Below the pieces are notes generated by a model that had not been told where the DNA came from, searched no databases, and saw only the letters and a list, made by a program, of their open reading frames with translations. DNA of 64,000 nt from Sinotaia quadrata (lineage: Eukaryota; Mollusca; Gastropoda; Architaenioglossa; Viviparidae), in contig CM054180.1 of NCBI GenBank assembly GCA_028829895.1, positions 97,772,135-97,836,134 of the forward strand, written 5' to 3'. Both the position numbers and the translations under genes were made by a program. Position 1 is the first letter of the stretch. Each line of letters begins with the position of its first letter. Shown in pieces: positions 1 to 12,100 of this stretch.

Positions 1-176
1 GCACACTGTGTATCACAAATGTGGTGAAGAATTTTTCATAAATTCTGTAAAATTGGGGTGTATAGTCCAGCAGAAAAAAAAGGACCAGTTGCCTCCCTTA
101 CTAAGAAATCTATTCATCGTGGCACACTAGTGGTACTCGTACAATCTTTCTCTTTTGCATAAATTACAGTGATTAA

Positions 177-346
177 CTATGTTCCCAGCCTGCATTGTAT
201 TTTTGCATTAAGGAACCCTTGAAATAGTGCAGATCTCATGACCCCCTGCATAAAAATTACTATATCTATAATGCCTTTTTTTTTTTTACTCAATCTCTCA
301 GGGAACCCCTTGCGACCTCTCATGGAACTCCGGTTGAGAAACCCTG
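177..346 (-). mobile_element. Possible hAT (Charlie-like) transposon end
   Basis: Read on the minus strand, the segment begins at 346 with CAGGGTTTCTCAACC and continues with GGTTCC/GGGGTTCC-rich sequence. This resembles the CAG-GGTTCTCAACC terminal inverted repeats of Charlie-type hAT elements. The opposite end would lie left of the window or is lost, and no transposase is visible. The assignment rests on terminal resemblance only. Confidence 0.35.
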
Positions 347-613
347 TTCTAAAATGTAGTAATATTTGAAAAATTCCATGTTGGAGATTATATATTTGGA
401 CAAATATTGTACATTTATTACCTCTGTTTAAATAATTGATTTTAAAATAGGAATCTCTAAACACAAAATCTAACCATCCAATCTACCAAAGACACTGTTC
501 CATTCATTCAATCACAAAAACAAAGGATGTCTGCAACCATAATTAAACTGCCTGTGTACAATTTATTTGATCATTCACAAAAGAGCCCATCCAAATAAGT
601 GCATTAGAGAGTA

Positions 614-1055
614 TAGCGAAACCTCACTAATGTGGGCAGCACTAAACCAGACATCACATAATCCAGACAGGTGTATTTGGGATTAACATCTACTTCTTTC
701 CCCTTTTCATGACCCAGTTTGTTTGTTATAATATTCACACTGTATGGATCACTCTCAATATGAACACAAACAAGGTGCATGAAATCAAGTGAAATATAAA
801 AAACTCACTGTTTGGTCAAACAGAGACAGTGAATAAGAAATCCCCTACCTTCACCCCAAAATAAATATATAACTTCTCTTTTTCAGCATCCACACTAGAA
901 ATACCACTTGCCGATTTGCTGCGTCAAAATTATGAACAATTTGACTTCAAATAAAATACAAATGGTTAGAATAATGTCAACTCACTAATCTGAATTTTCA
1001 CCTAATCTGGACCACCACCACCCCCAATATAGTTCGGATGAGTGAGGTTTCACTG
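614..1055. mobile_element. Non-autonomous Tigger/pogo-like element with degenerate TIRs
   Basis: The left end (from 614) reads TAGCGAAACCTCACTAAT. The right end, reverse-complemented from 1055, reads CAGTGAAACCTCACTCAT. These inverted ends resemble Tigger/pogo TIRs, which typically start CAGT..AACCTC. A TA dinucleotide precedes the left end, but the right flank is CA, so the target duplication is imperfect. The interior (about 774-930) is similar to 2436-2640. No intact transposase is present, so it is probably a deletion derivative. Confidence 0.45.
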
Positions 1056-1546
1056 CACTTATATTTTTCCTTTATTGAATAAATAATCACAATAGGTTAA
1101 ATCTCATGCTTAAAAATAATCTTTCTCAATCACAGGTGTATATAAGTAATATATAATACACATATAAAACAAATTTTTCAAAAGCAAAATAATTTTTGTT
1201 AAGAGATATATAAAATATACTTTTAAAAAAGTATAAAGTGCATAGCTTGTGATATAATTTAATTTAGTAGATTGAAGAAACTTATTTTTAAAATGTGGTA
1301 TTAAAAGTTAACAGCTAACTTAAAAATAATATTAACTATCAGAAGGCAAGAATCATATTTTTTAATTAATTATAATTAATAAATGCATTCAGGCATAACA
1401 TACTATTTTTACTATATTTACATTTGTTCATCAGCCGTCGAAAAAATATGTAAGAAATTCTGCTAATTCACCCATACTGTTCAACTCTAAAGCTGAACAA
1501 CACAAATCAGTCCTGTGTACTTCTCTTAGTTTCAAAGGACACCTCA

Positions 1547-2075
1547 ATCTATTTCTCAAGTTTTACTGGACAACACATTAGTTTGTCTCTCTAGTTTTAC
1601 TGGACACAAATTAGTCCAGTCTATTTAGTTTGCTGGAAAAAATAAGTCCAGTCTATTTCTCTAGTTTTACTGGACACAAATAAGCCCAGCCTATTTCTCT
1701 AGTTTTACTGGACAGATAAGCCCAGCCTATTTCTCTAGTTTTACTGGACAGATAAGCCCAGCCTATTTCTCTAGTTTTACTGGACAGATAAGCCCAGCCT
1801 ATTTCTCTAGTTTTACTGGACACAAATAAGCCCAGTCTATTTCTCTAGTTTTACTGAACACAAATAAGCCCAGTCTATTTCTCTAGTTTTACTGGACACA
1901 AATAAGCCCAGCCTATTTCTCTAGTTTTACTGGACAGATAAGCCCAGCCTATTTCTCTAGTTTTATTGGACAAAATAAGCCCAGCCTATTTCTCTAGTTT
2001 TACTGGACACAAATGAATCCACTCCATTTCTCTAATTTCAAAGGATACAAATTAGTCCAGTTTATTTCTTTAGCT
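1547..2075. repeat. 36-38 bp minisatellite downstream of CRAT
   Basis: About a dozen tandem copies of a 36-bp unit (38 bp when CAGATAAG is replaced by CACAAATAAG) are present, with core CTCTAGTTTTACTGGACA. Central copies are nearly identical and edge copies are degenerate, as expected for unequal crossing-over. It lies in the 3' flank of CRAT. Confidence 0.9.
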
Positions 2076-2399
2076 TTGCTAAATGATAAAAATCAATTAT
2101 TTTTCAAGTTGCTGAACAATGCAAATTCAGTCTATACAGATGCACATCCTTCAGTTTGTTTTACAAGTAACCACCTGATGAAAAGAAATACTCTGTAAAA
2201 AAAAAAAAAATCCATTTTAAAATGGATAACATAATTTTTTTAAAATCTATAAGGCATAACACACCACTGTATAATAAGTACTTTACATCCAGTCTATCAA
2301 TCAGGGTAAGGTCACAAAGTAATTTTTCTTCACTGGAAGTCAAGATAGAAACTTAACATACAGTCAATGTCAATGAAAAACAGACTGTGTTTACTGTGG

Positions 2400-2640
2400 G
2401 GCATGGACAGTTCTTTAAACCATAATTCAACAGTCATGTGAATGAAATCAAGTGAAATATAAAAGAACTCATTATTTTGCCCAAACAAGAGGGTCATGCA
2501 GAATGGAATGGGGGATAGGACAAAATGCAGACTTAATATAAATGTGAAAAAATCCCCATCTTCACTCAAAATAAATATATTTCTCTTTTTCAATATTTGC
2601 ACAGATACTACTTGCCAAACTTCTGCACCATGTTTAAAAA
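2400..2640 (-). mobile_element. Decayed Tigger/pogo-like remnant, relative of 774-930
   Basis: Positions 2436-2640 align by eye with 774-930: shared blocks include GAAATCAAGTGAAATATAAA, an AATAAATATAT block and CCACTTGCC/CTACTTGCC. On the minus strand the segment encodes WFKELS followed about ten residues later by LFFID, weakly like the region before the catalytic Asp of a pogo-type DDE transposase. Stops and indels make it non-functional. Confidence 0.35.
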
Positions 2641-2973
2641 TAAGTTTTTCAGAATGAGCTAACTTAATTAGCCTTATGTATTTTCACAACCCTAAAACAT
2701 ATAACAGAAATATACTAACGTGTTCTCCAGTTAAACAAAATTTTTCAACCCCCTAGGAACATTATATTGGATCTCAGCAGGGCAAGCTAACCTCACTATC
2801 ACATCAGGTCTGGGTTTTGTTGTCTTACAAATTATCACAGTTATTATCATCAACTTCTTCAACGCTGTGAGCAATGTTTTACTGATATTATGCTCTGTAT
2901 CCTAATTACATCTACGGTGAAGGGTTTCAAGAAGTCTCCCATCTTCACCAATGTAAAATTGTTAATGCACAAA

Positions 2974-3192
2974 TTACAATTTGGCTTCAAGCGGTGCTTT
3001 TGCTAAAAGGTCATGCATGTCTACAAGACTTTTTTCCAAAGTTTTGGAGAATTTATCAGAGTCAGTCTCGGAGCACATGCGGAATGCAGAAATTGCAAAG
3101 TTTATCCGTGTGTTTTGAGGGTTGTAGCACAATCCATAGCCATCGGGCACTACAGGTCCAAAGCAGAGAACCGAGTCATGTTTTGCTCCCAC
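2974..3192 (-). CDS. CRAT: CRAT terminal coding exon (PTS1)
   Basis: Residues 538-609 and stop TAA. It has the VVPDGYGLCYNPQ block and a closing helix, and the final tripeptide is AKL, a peroxisomal import signal shared with vertebrate CRAT. Acceptor TTTTAG. No unambiguous AATAAA occurs on this strand in the next several hundred bases, so the 3' UTR end is unresolved. Confidence 0.97.
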   Translation of the reverse strand: MGAKHDSVLCFGPVVPDGYGLCYNPQNTRINFAISAFRMCSETDSDKFSKTLEKSLVDMHDLLAKAPLEAKL

Positions 3193-6100
3193 CTAAAAGG
3201 CAGTGGAATGAAAAACATTTTAGTCAATACAAATCAATGACAGAGAGTTTAGAAGTATATTTATGCTAAAAACAGACTGCTTATTAAGCTGCCTTAAGTT
3301 CAAAGTTTTGTGTTATTTGGCAAGCTTGCTTGAGAAGTACATTTTTGTCCCATAGGACATTTTTGCACAAAAAGATTCTCTCATTTCTGTTGTCATAAGA
3401 TTAGATTGTAACAATTAGCGAGTCATTCAAATACTTTGATCATTATTGCATTTCTTTGCAATCACCCTCTAACAAATAACCTATACCTGACTTGTGGACA
3501 CCCTGAAGTAGCTACTTTCTGCAAAGGCAGTGTCCAGGAAAATCTGTGGCACATTGCGGCCACTCTCAAGAGCCAAAAGTTTCAAACCCAATAAATGCCG
3601 ATCCACTCCCATGCCTGCTATTGCCTGCAAAAACAAAATCCATCCGTTTGAACTAAACAAATAACTCTTATTGTGCAGTGGTAGTAATTATTATTTTAAT
3701 ACATAGCAGCACATTTAATTTTGTCAAAGTTAAAACTGCATAAAAGTTAATATTTGTTTTTCCAATATACAAATATGTCTATAATACTAGAGGTTGGTTA
3801 CCTTTACCGGGGAATGTCCAAGCAAGTAAACAAGAGGAGGTAAGAGAAATACTTCAATAGAGGAAGTGATTAGACTTTTAAAGCCTTTGAAATATCGTGG
3901 GTTTTTCTTGCTTGCTTCTAGTAAAGGGAGTAAAGAGAAAGTGACCATAGTCTTTTAAAGCCTTTGAAATATCTTAATCTTTGTAACATGAATTTTGTAA
4001 AAGAGTTCATTTTTCAGACAATGTAAGCAGTCTTTTTAAGACTATCTTGAATGTTAACATTGTCTATTTTTGCTTGTTAAAGGCTTTGGTTTGTAATAGT
4101 TCTGATATTCTGTCTCTCTGGGTAAGCTGCTTACTCCTTTAAATTATGTTGAGGCTGACAAATCTTATGTTATGAATATGGTGGACGTTAGCTGTTTTAT
4201 AGTCTATAAAGAAGCTTAGTCTTTTAAAATTCTGATGAGGCTGAAATTCTTTGCCATAAATCTACATTTTGTGAATATGGTACATGACAATTTTTTAAGT
4301 CTGTTAAAGCTGAAATTCTATGGTGTAAATCTAGTGATGCCTGTGTATTCAGATCTGTTTATCCTGAAAATATCATTTTAGTAATGTCAAGTCAATCTGT
4401 CAGTAATATGTTACATATGCCACTTATGCACATCACTATTAAAAAAAAAAAAACTTTTGATAAACATGATGTCAAAGTGTTAATTTTAATTTGTCCATGA
4501 CTGAATGAGTCACCAAGGTCTAATAATCGATGTTAAAAATGGAAGCAATTTATTTTAGTATTAAAGTACAAAAGAAAATTCAGGGGAGAGCAATCCAAAA
4601 TTGTTATGTTCACTCTACTGGTTTGTCCTATGGAAGCTCAAGAAGTAAAAAATTTTGAAGAATAAAGTAAATGACTGAATTTCAACCTCTCTGCAATTTT
4701 CCTCCTATCATGCATAAAAGCATAATATTAGTTCTCTGTAATAATTGCACTGAATCCATAAGAATAAACAGATCTGTGAATATGGGGTGGAATTTTCGTT
4801 AATAGTCTATTAAGGTTGATATTATTTAGTGTAAACCTACTGTTGCTTGTGAATAGGGAAGAAGTTATATTTTTTTTATACTCTACTGAGGCTGAACATT
4901 CTTTAGTATTGAGGCTGACCATTCTTTAGTGAAAAAAACTACTTCTGCTTGTAAATATGGTGGAAAGTTAGTTGCATATGGTGTGGATAGGTGCAAGAAC
5001 AGTTTGACTATCAGTCAGGCACACTTTATACAAAAAAAAACTGGTAAGGAAAGTATAAATGTTATTACTCTGGAAACAAGCTTGAAATTTTGAATGTTTA
5101 TCATCAAAACAGACTATTTTTTAAATGTGTCAGATCTAAAAAATTAAACCTATTTGATCATTTTGTTCTGATCATATAAAAAATGAACACACCACTTCAC
5201 CATTTTGTTCTCATCATAGCAAAAATGAGCACTCCAATTCACCATTTTGTTCTGATCATAGCAAAAATGAGCACTCCATTTCACCATTTTGTTCTGATCA
5301 TAGCAAAAATGAGCATTCCTCTACTTCACCATTTTGTTCTGATCATAGCAAAAATGAGCACTCCATTTGACAAACTTTGCTTTTTCATCATGTGGACAAA
5401 ACACATACCTTCAGATAAAAAAAAAAAGGAATAACCCAAAGAATGATTTTATTATTTATATGGAACAGCAATGGTCCAGATCCTTCCTTGGTTTTTTACA
5501 GCTTGAATTCTGGAAACTTATATCATAATCCTGTTTTGTTTTTTTTCTGGAATTTTTAGAACTGTTATTTCCTAATCCTGTTTTTCTGCTTCAATTTTGG
5601 GAACTGTCATAATCTGTTTTTCTGCTGGGATTGAGAGATCTGTGATGTAATAATCCTGTTTTTCTGCTTCAATTCTGGGTACTGTGATTTCATAATGCTG
5701 TTTTTCTGCTAGAATTTGGATTTTTTTCTGGTGTCATAATCTTAATTTTCTTCTTGAACTCTGAGTATTAAAATGTCACAATCTTGGTTTTCTACTTCAA
5801 TTCTGAGTACTGAATTATAAGTCTTTTTTTTCCTGCTCAAATTCTAAGTACTGAAATGTCACAGTCTTGCTGTTCTGCTTCAGCTCTGAGTACTTTAGTG
5901 TCACGATCTCATGTCTACATTTATCTTATGAACCTTTTAACATAGACTGTTGCAAACAAAGAGAGTGATAATGGAGTTTTGTGTGAAGAGTTTGTTGTTG
6001 ATGAGTCAAGTCAATGTAGGTGACAGCTCTATTGCATTTAAGTACAACAGGCTTTGTTATGAAAAAGTGGGGTTTCTTTTAAAGTGTATTTTGGTGCCAT

Positions 6101-9100
6101 TTTAAATAAAAATTAGCCAAGAACCCAACTTTCTAATCTTGCAAAGTGTCTTGACTAAATCAGTGCAAGGAGGTTTAATTATACAACTGTTTGACACTTT
6201 ACATAATATTATTCGCTATTCATTAAAAAAATTCTAACTCAAAAGTCTGGACTATAGACCAACTTATTCCAGGAATCTTCACATCAATATAATGTTTGAC
6301 ATATAATAAAAGCTTTGTTATAAATCAATTAATAATTTGTATAATCCATATGAATGATAAAAGCCATTTTGTCACATTAATCAATATATTATTCTAGGTT
6401 TCACCCCAAGCAAACAAATTATTATAAACTAAGCAGATAAACCTACAAAGTAGTCCTAGTTAATGTTTTCTTGCAACAATTTTCATCTCAATAGATTTAA
6501 ATTTAGTATTTTAAAAAAATAAATGTTCTTAAGATAGTTGTTTGCTGGATGTAGTCTTTCATACTGTTAAAAATGATGGTAGTGACTAAGTCAATTTACA
6601 TAAATTTGTGAAATATTTTATTATAATAATTTAGAAAAAATCTGACAACTTTTATTTAAATTAAAACAACCCAATTGTTCTAGGAAGTTTACTGTAAGTG
6701 CCCATAACAATATATTATAGATTTTTTGATAAATAATTTTGTAAGTCAAAATTATACATATAGTCTATCCTTATAGTTCACACAATTTTTGAAGATGCTG
6801 TTGATGAATTTTTTTCGAATACCTCATCTGTGTATTTTCTATGTGAATTGATTGCCTGCTTCAAGAGCTCAATCTTGGCACCATCAGTAACAGAGCTGTT
6901 CTGCATTCCTTTTGTGAATGCCAGCGACTCTATAGAACATGAACGGATGGTGTCTGTGCGGCCCAGCTGAAAACGGCGCAAAGATGCTGTTTCATATGTA
7001 GCACATGGCCTGTTGTACATTCTAAAAAAAAAATTATAAGAAATTTACTGATACACATTGTTTAAAAGAAAAAAATGAGCACGTTCCTCTTACTCAAAAT
7101 GAGATTTACGATATTGAAGTCAAAAGAGAAACTGATTGGTTTGCAATTTTATGCTACTATTTTGGCACACAATTTTATGCTACTATTTTGGCACACAATT
7201 TTATGCTACTATTTTGGCACACAATTTTATGCTACTATTTTGGCACACAATTTTTAAACAGTAAACTCAACCTCTGGGGTTGCGGACCAGATCAACACAG
7301 ATGATGTGACCTGCATTGGATTTAAAATGAACAAAAAAGAGAGTGCTCCACAGCATTTTACCCAATAGTAATTATTATAATTAATTCAGCTACTTTCTTT
7401 CAGACTGACAGCTAATTCTGCAAGTTAACAAAAGAGCAGATATAGATTGTGACTTACTATGCTACCTGCAAAACAAAACAAAAATAATTAGTTATAATAA
7501 AACTAATCTTGAAAAAATACTCACAAATGGCTGTCAGAATGTTATTTTTAAAAGCAAAATTTATCTCCCACCCACCTACCCACTTCCAAACGCATGTTTT
7601 AAATTAATTTTACTATAACTTGTTACAAAGGAGCACACAAATTCTCTTCTACCTTAATCTGGAACAACTGTCTTGACTGTGCATATTAGCTAAACTTAAG
7701 TATAAAAACTAAATAGACTCCTCTAGTTTTCTCTTGTCAGCTATTTGTAATTAATCCCAACCCCTTGATTTTAGGCTGTCTCAACTGTAAAGTCCAACCC
7801 TTTAACAAAGCATATAATGACCGTGAACCAATACAGCAAATACCTTACTTGTCACCACAGATACAGAAACCTTGAATATTTCTGGAAACTATTCCACTCC
7901 AGTCTCAGAATTTCCCATAGAATTAGAGAAATTGTATTTCTCATATTAAAGTTTCCAGTTTTGTAAAATCATTGAGATGTTTTGACAGCTACTAAGCATA
8001 ATAACACTATCAGCTGGGAGAATATTGCAAAAAACAAATTCACTATAATTCTCTACAACAAGCAAATTCACTAACTGGTCCTTTAAGCAGTAGTTAGCAC
8101 ACATATTGCACAGGTTTATTACATGCACAAACATAAAACATGGTTTACATACTTCATGCACTCTCACCAACACCAAATACCTGGTGTTTACCAACAATTA
8201 CTTGAACTCTGTAGAGAAATACATAATATTGTAACATGACTTAATGAATAAGATTATTTAATTAAAATTACTGCCATTCACAACAGCATGTGATGACTTG
8301 ATTCATGGATGAGCATCTATAAGTAAAAAAGGTCTAGTTATCATTTACAGAATTCAAACTATTACCTGAAGTAGGCGAGTTGTAAAGCCACTTGAATGAA
8401 AGCGTCTGGGCTGAGTCGACATGCCTTGGCAAAATCCTTTCCGAACTTGTCAAAGGTAAATATAGTCAACTGTAAGTCCTTCACAAGTCTGCAACAAGGA
8501 CAGAGGATGCATAGATAGACAGACAGACAAAGATAAAAGATCTACAGATAGACATACAGACAGATAAAAGATCTACAGATAGACAGACATTTATGGAGAA
8601 ATATTTACAGCATGAGGAAGTATCTTACTCAAGTTCATATTCTAGTCACGAATCAAGAGAAGATAATTGAAAACAAAATATCCCCAAAGTAATTAAAATT
8701 GCCTTTATCATCTTCTGTAACTCCATTATCCAGTTACTTGTATGCTCAACACATATCTTGTACAGAGAATGAGGAATTTCAGATTTTCAATGTAGAATAA
8801 AACAAACTCACTTTAAAAAATACATTTCTGCATCATGCCAACCAAGCATCCACAGTATTAAGAAAATTACACAAACACGTGTGGTAACTCGTAAGTGCTC
8901 ACACATTAACTCAGAATATTAACATTAACAGAAATATATATATTCAAGCAAGCAAGAAGCAAATCTCACTCATACAAGCTCAACAAGGCAAACATTTTAA
9001 ATATGATACAAAGACACCAACGAATGAGATCAGTCTGTAATAAAAAAAATCTCTTTAACAAAAAGGAAAAAAATTAGCAAAAAGTGAAAAATATACTGCA

Positions 9101-12100
9101 TGTCTCACGTCATGGAGGAAGGGAGGTAATTCCTTAAAATTTATTCTTTTAAAAATTGATTCTCTTATTCTGGTCACCAAGTGCAATATTTATGTTTTGT
9201 TGTGAAAGAATTGTCTACAACACGCGCATGTACGTTCGATTGTGTATGTAATGTGTTTTATACGTGTGTATGTAGAACTCATTTGTAATATGATTGTAAA
9301 ATAATAATCATCTTTCATTTTTATTTTTATGATAATAATATAATAGATAGTGTTAGGTGTGCCAAGATGATTAGGTAGTGTGCCAGGATTTACCATGAGA
9401 TTCTTGTGTAAATAAAGTTTTCATGTATGCATGCTTTATCTGTACTGTTGTGTTGACTATGTGAGGACTTTCTACCAGCTTCTGGGTATATAAGGAAAAA
9501 TTGGAAATTTCACGGGAGAGTTTACGACAAGCTACAGTAGTCAAGATATGTATTGCTGTATGGACTCTGATTTTTTTATGCCAGCTGAGGAGATTTTATA
9601 AAATTTCTTAAGCCGTGAACAGTTTACTGATTTAGCTTTCCCCTTTATTTGCCCCTATGTTTTGTAAGCATCTACAGTGCAGGGTAAAAGTAATCAATCG
9701 ATCTTTTGCCCGGAATATTATCGAAATCAGTCCTATACCAAGGATGGTTGGTTATCATAATACAAAAAGAGTATACGGATAACACCATACCGGTGATGGC
9801 ACACTTCACGAAGGCATATTGCAGTGGTCAGTTTGTAGCCATTGTGTTGATGGAACATGTAACCTGTCTCATTCTCCTTTCCACTCATCAGTTGAAAGAT
9901 GGCATCATATTTTTGTCCTGTGATACAGTTCTGTGCATTCCTATCATCAGTCTGTCCACAAGTTATGATTAAAAAACAGCGATAGTTACTTTTAGTTCTG
10001 TTCATTCCTATCATCAGTTTGTCCACGAGTTATGATTAAAAAAAAATTACTCTCCTTACTATTTTTATTGCACACTGTGGTGTCAACTGTTTTGCAGGCC
10101 AAGACTGTACAATGTGCAATAGTCTTTAGGGTGTTGATTTTTCACACATATAGATGATTATCACTGTTAGTTCTGTTCATTCCTATCATCCGTTTTTTTT
10201 CTCCAAGTGAAGGTATGATGCAATCTTCCTTACTTTTGGTTTGTGGATACTTGTTTGCCTCCTTTATTTGACCTGCTGACTTTGATGAGTCATGACCTGG
10301 ATTGCTTATTATTATCACTCTTACAATGACCCTCACATTTCATGGAACCAAAGCTTGTTGTACGAGTCATGAAATGTTGAGGAAGTGGCCCTTAATGAAG
10401 AATTTAGCTGCATTTTAGGACCTAGCACCCAAAAGAAATTCCATTAGCCATAGGACACTAGACTGCCACTATGCATGTGCAAACAAAACCACTCATAAAG
10501 GAGAAAGCAGATAAAAGGTTAACAGGTGCACGGTCTGTGCACTGAACCTTTTTTTTTTTACTATCCTGAATTAGGCGTAAGAACACAGCCTACTAGCTTT
10601 ATCATGCAACTCTAGATTTGGCACGTCTCTCTCACTATCCTGAGTTGGTGTTAAGGCAGTGTACTGAGCCTGATAAATTTATCATGTATCTCTATACTTG
10701 TCATTCATCAATCATTATCATGATGAGATGCTAAATCAGTACACTGAACCTATTAGACATGTCATACAACTCTAGACTTGTCATTCATCTTGAGTTAGAT
10801 GCTAAGAGAGTAGACTGAACTCATCAGATCTGTCATACATCTCTAGAATTGTCATTCATCTTGAGTTAGATGCTAAGAGAGTAGATTGAACTCATCAGAT
10901 CTGTCTTACATCTCTGGACTTGTCATACATCTCTAGACTTGTCATTCATCTTGAGTTAGATGCTAAGATAGTAGACTGAACTCATCAGATCTGTCATACA
11001 TCTCTGGACTTGTCATACATCTCTAGACTTGTCATTCGAGTTAGATGCTAAGACAGTAGACTGAACTCATCAGATCTGTCATACATCTCTAGATTTGTCT
11101 CACATCTCTAGACTTGTCATACATCTCTAAACTTGTAATACATCTCTAGACTTGTCACACATCTCTAAACTTGTCATATGTCTCTAAATTTGTCATTTAT
11201 CTATCATTAATTATCTTCAATTAGATGCTAAGACAGTGCACTGAATCCTATCAGATCTGTTATACACTTCTAGATTTGTCACTCATCTCTAGACTTGCCA
11301 AACATCTCTACATTTATGCACAGCAGATGGGTTTTGACCATGCTGTACCATGTGTGACAAGTCCAAAAGTGTGTAGTTCCCCAAGATGTTTGCAAAAATA
11401 TTTGTATGATTGTGGCCAGATGCCTTGATATCTGGTGAAGTGACGTTGTTTCCTGAAGGAAAGTTATCAGAGCCTCAGGAATGTGTTCATATTGTTGGAG
11501 TGGGCAGTGTTAGTTGTGAATGGATGTTCAGTTGTCAGTTCCTCACGACTTATTTGTTCATGCTAGCGTTTCTGGTGACGTAAGTCTATAATACAGAAGT
11601 TCTTAAACAAATCACAGCTAATGGAAGCAAACAGTGCAAACAGAATATTCACTTCATATGCATTAACATGCTAACATCAAAATTTTCAATTTCAATGAAA
11701 AGAAGCATTGATTATGTAAGTGTGTATACATCTTTGTAAGAAATCCTGTATTCAGGTGCCTAGAAAACAAACATGAATCTGTTACAACTGAATTTCGTAC
11801 AAAGCTCAAAGACTTACGATTCCATATTCTGTACTGCACGCTGAATTGCATTCAATGCCTTTGTCTCAAGGGTAAAGGTCAGTCTAGCTGGTGGCCTAAC
11901 ATCAACAGCTGGGAGAGCACCTTCCGAGTTTCTGCATCTGTCAGCAGACAAAAATAATACCAACAGTTCATTGCTTCATAGTTATTTTATTTATTTTTCA
12001 AAACAAATATAATGCACAGGCATAATTTAGAAAGTGACAATCACACCTCTTAGTCTTATAGAAAGGTAACAATCTTGTAAGGAAATACAGATGCTTTCCA

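Noticed and set aside
5183..5434. HHFVLIIAK repeat protein
   Set aside because: Product of the 42-bp minisatellite inside a CRAT intron, with no start context or conserved domain.
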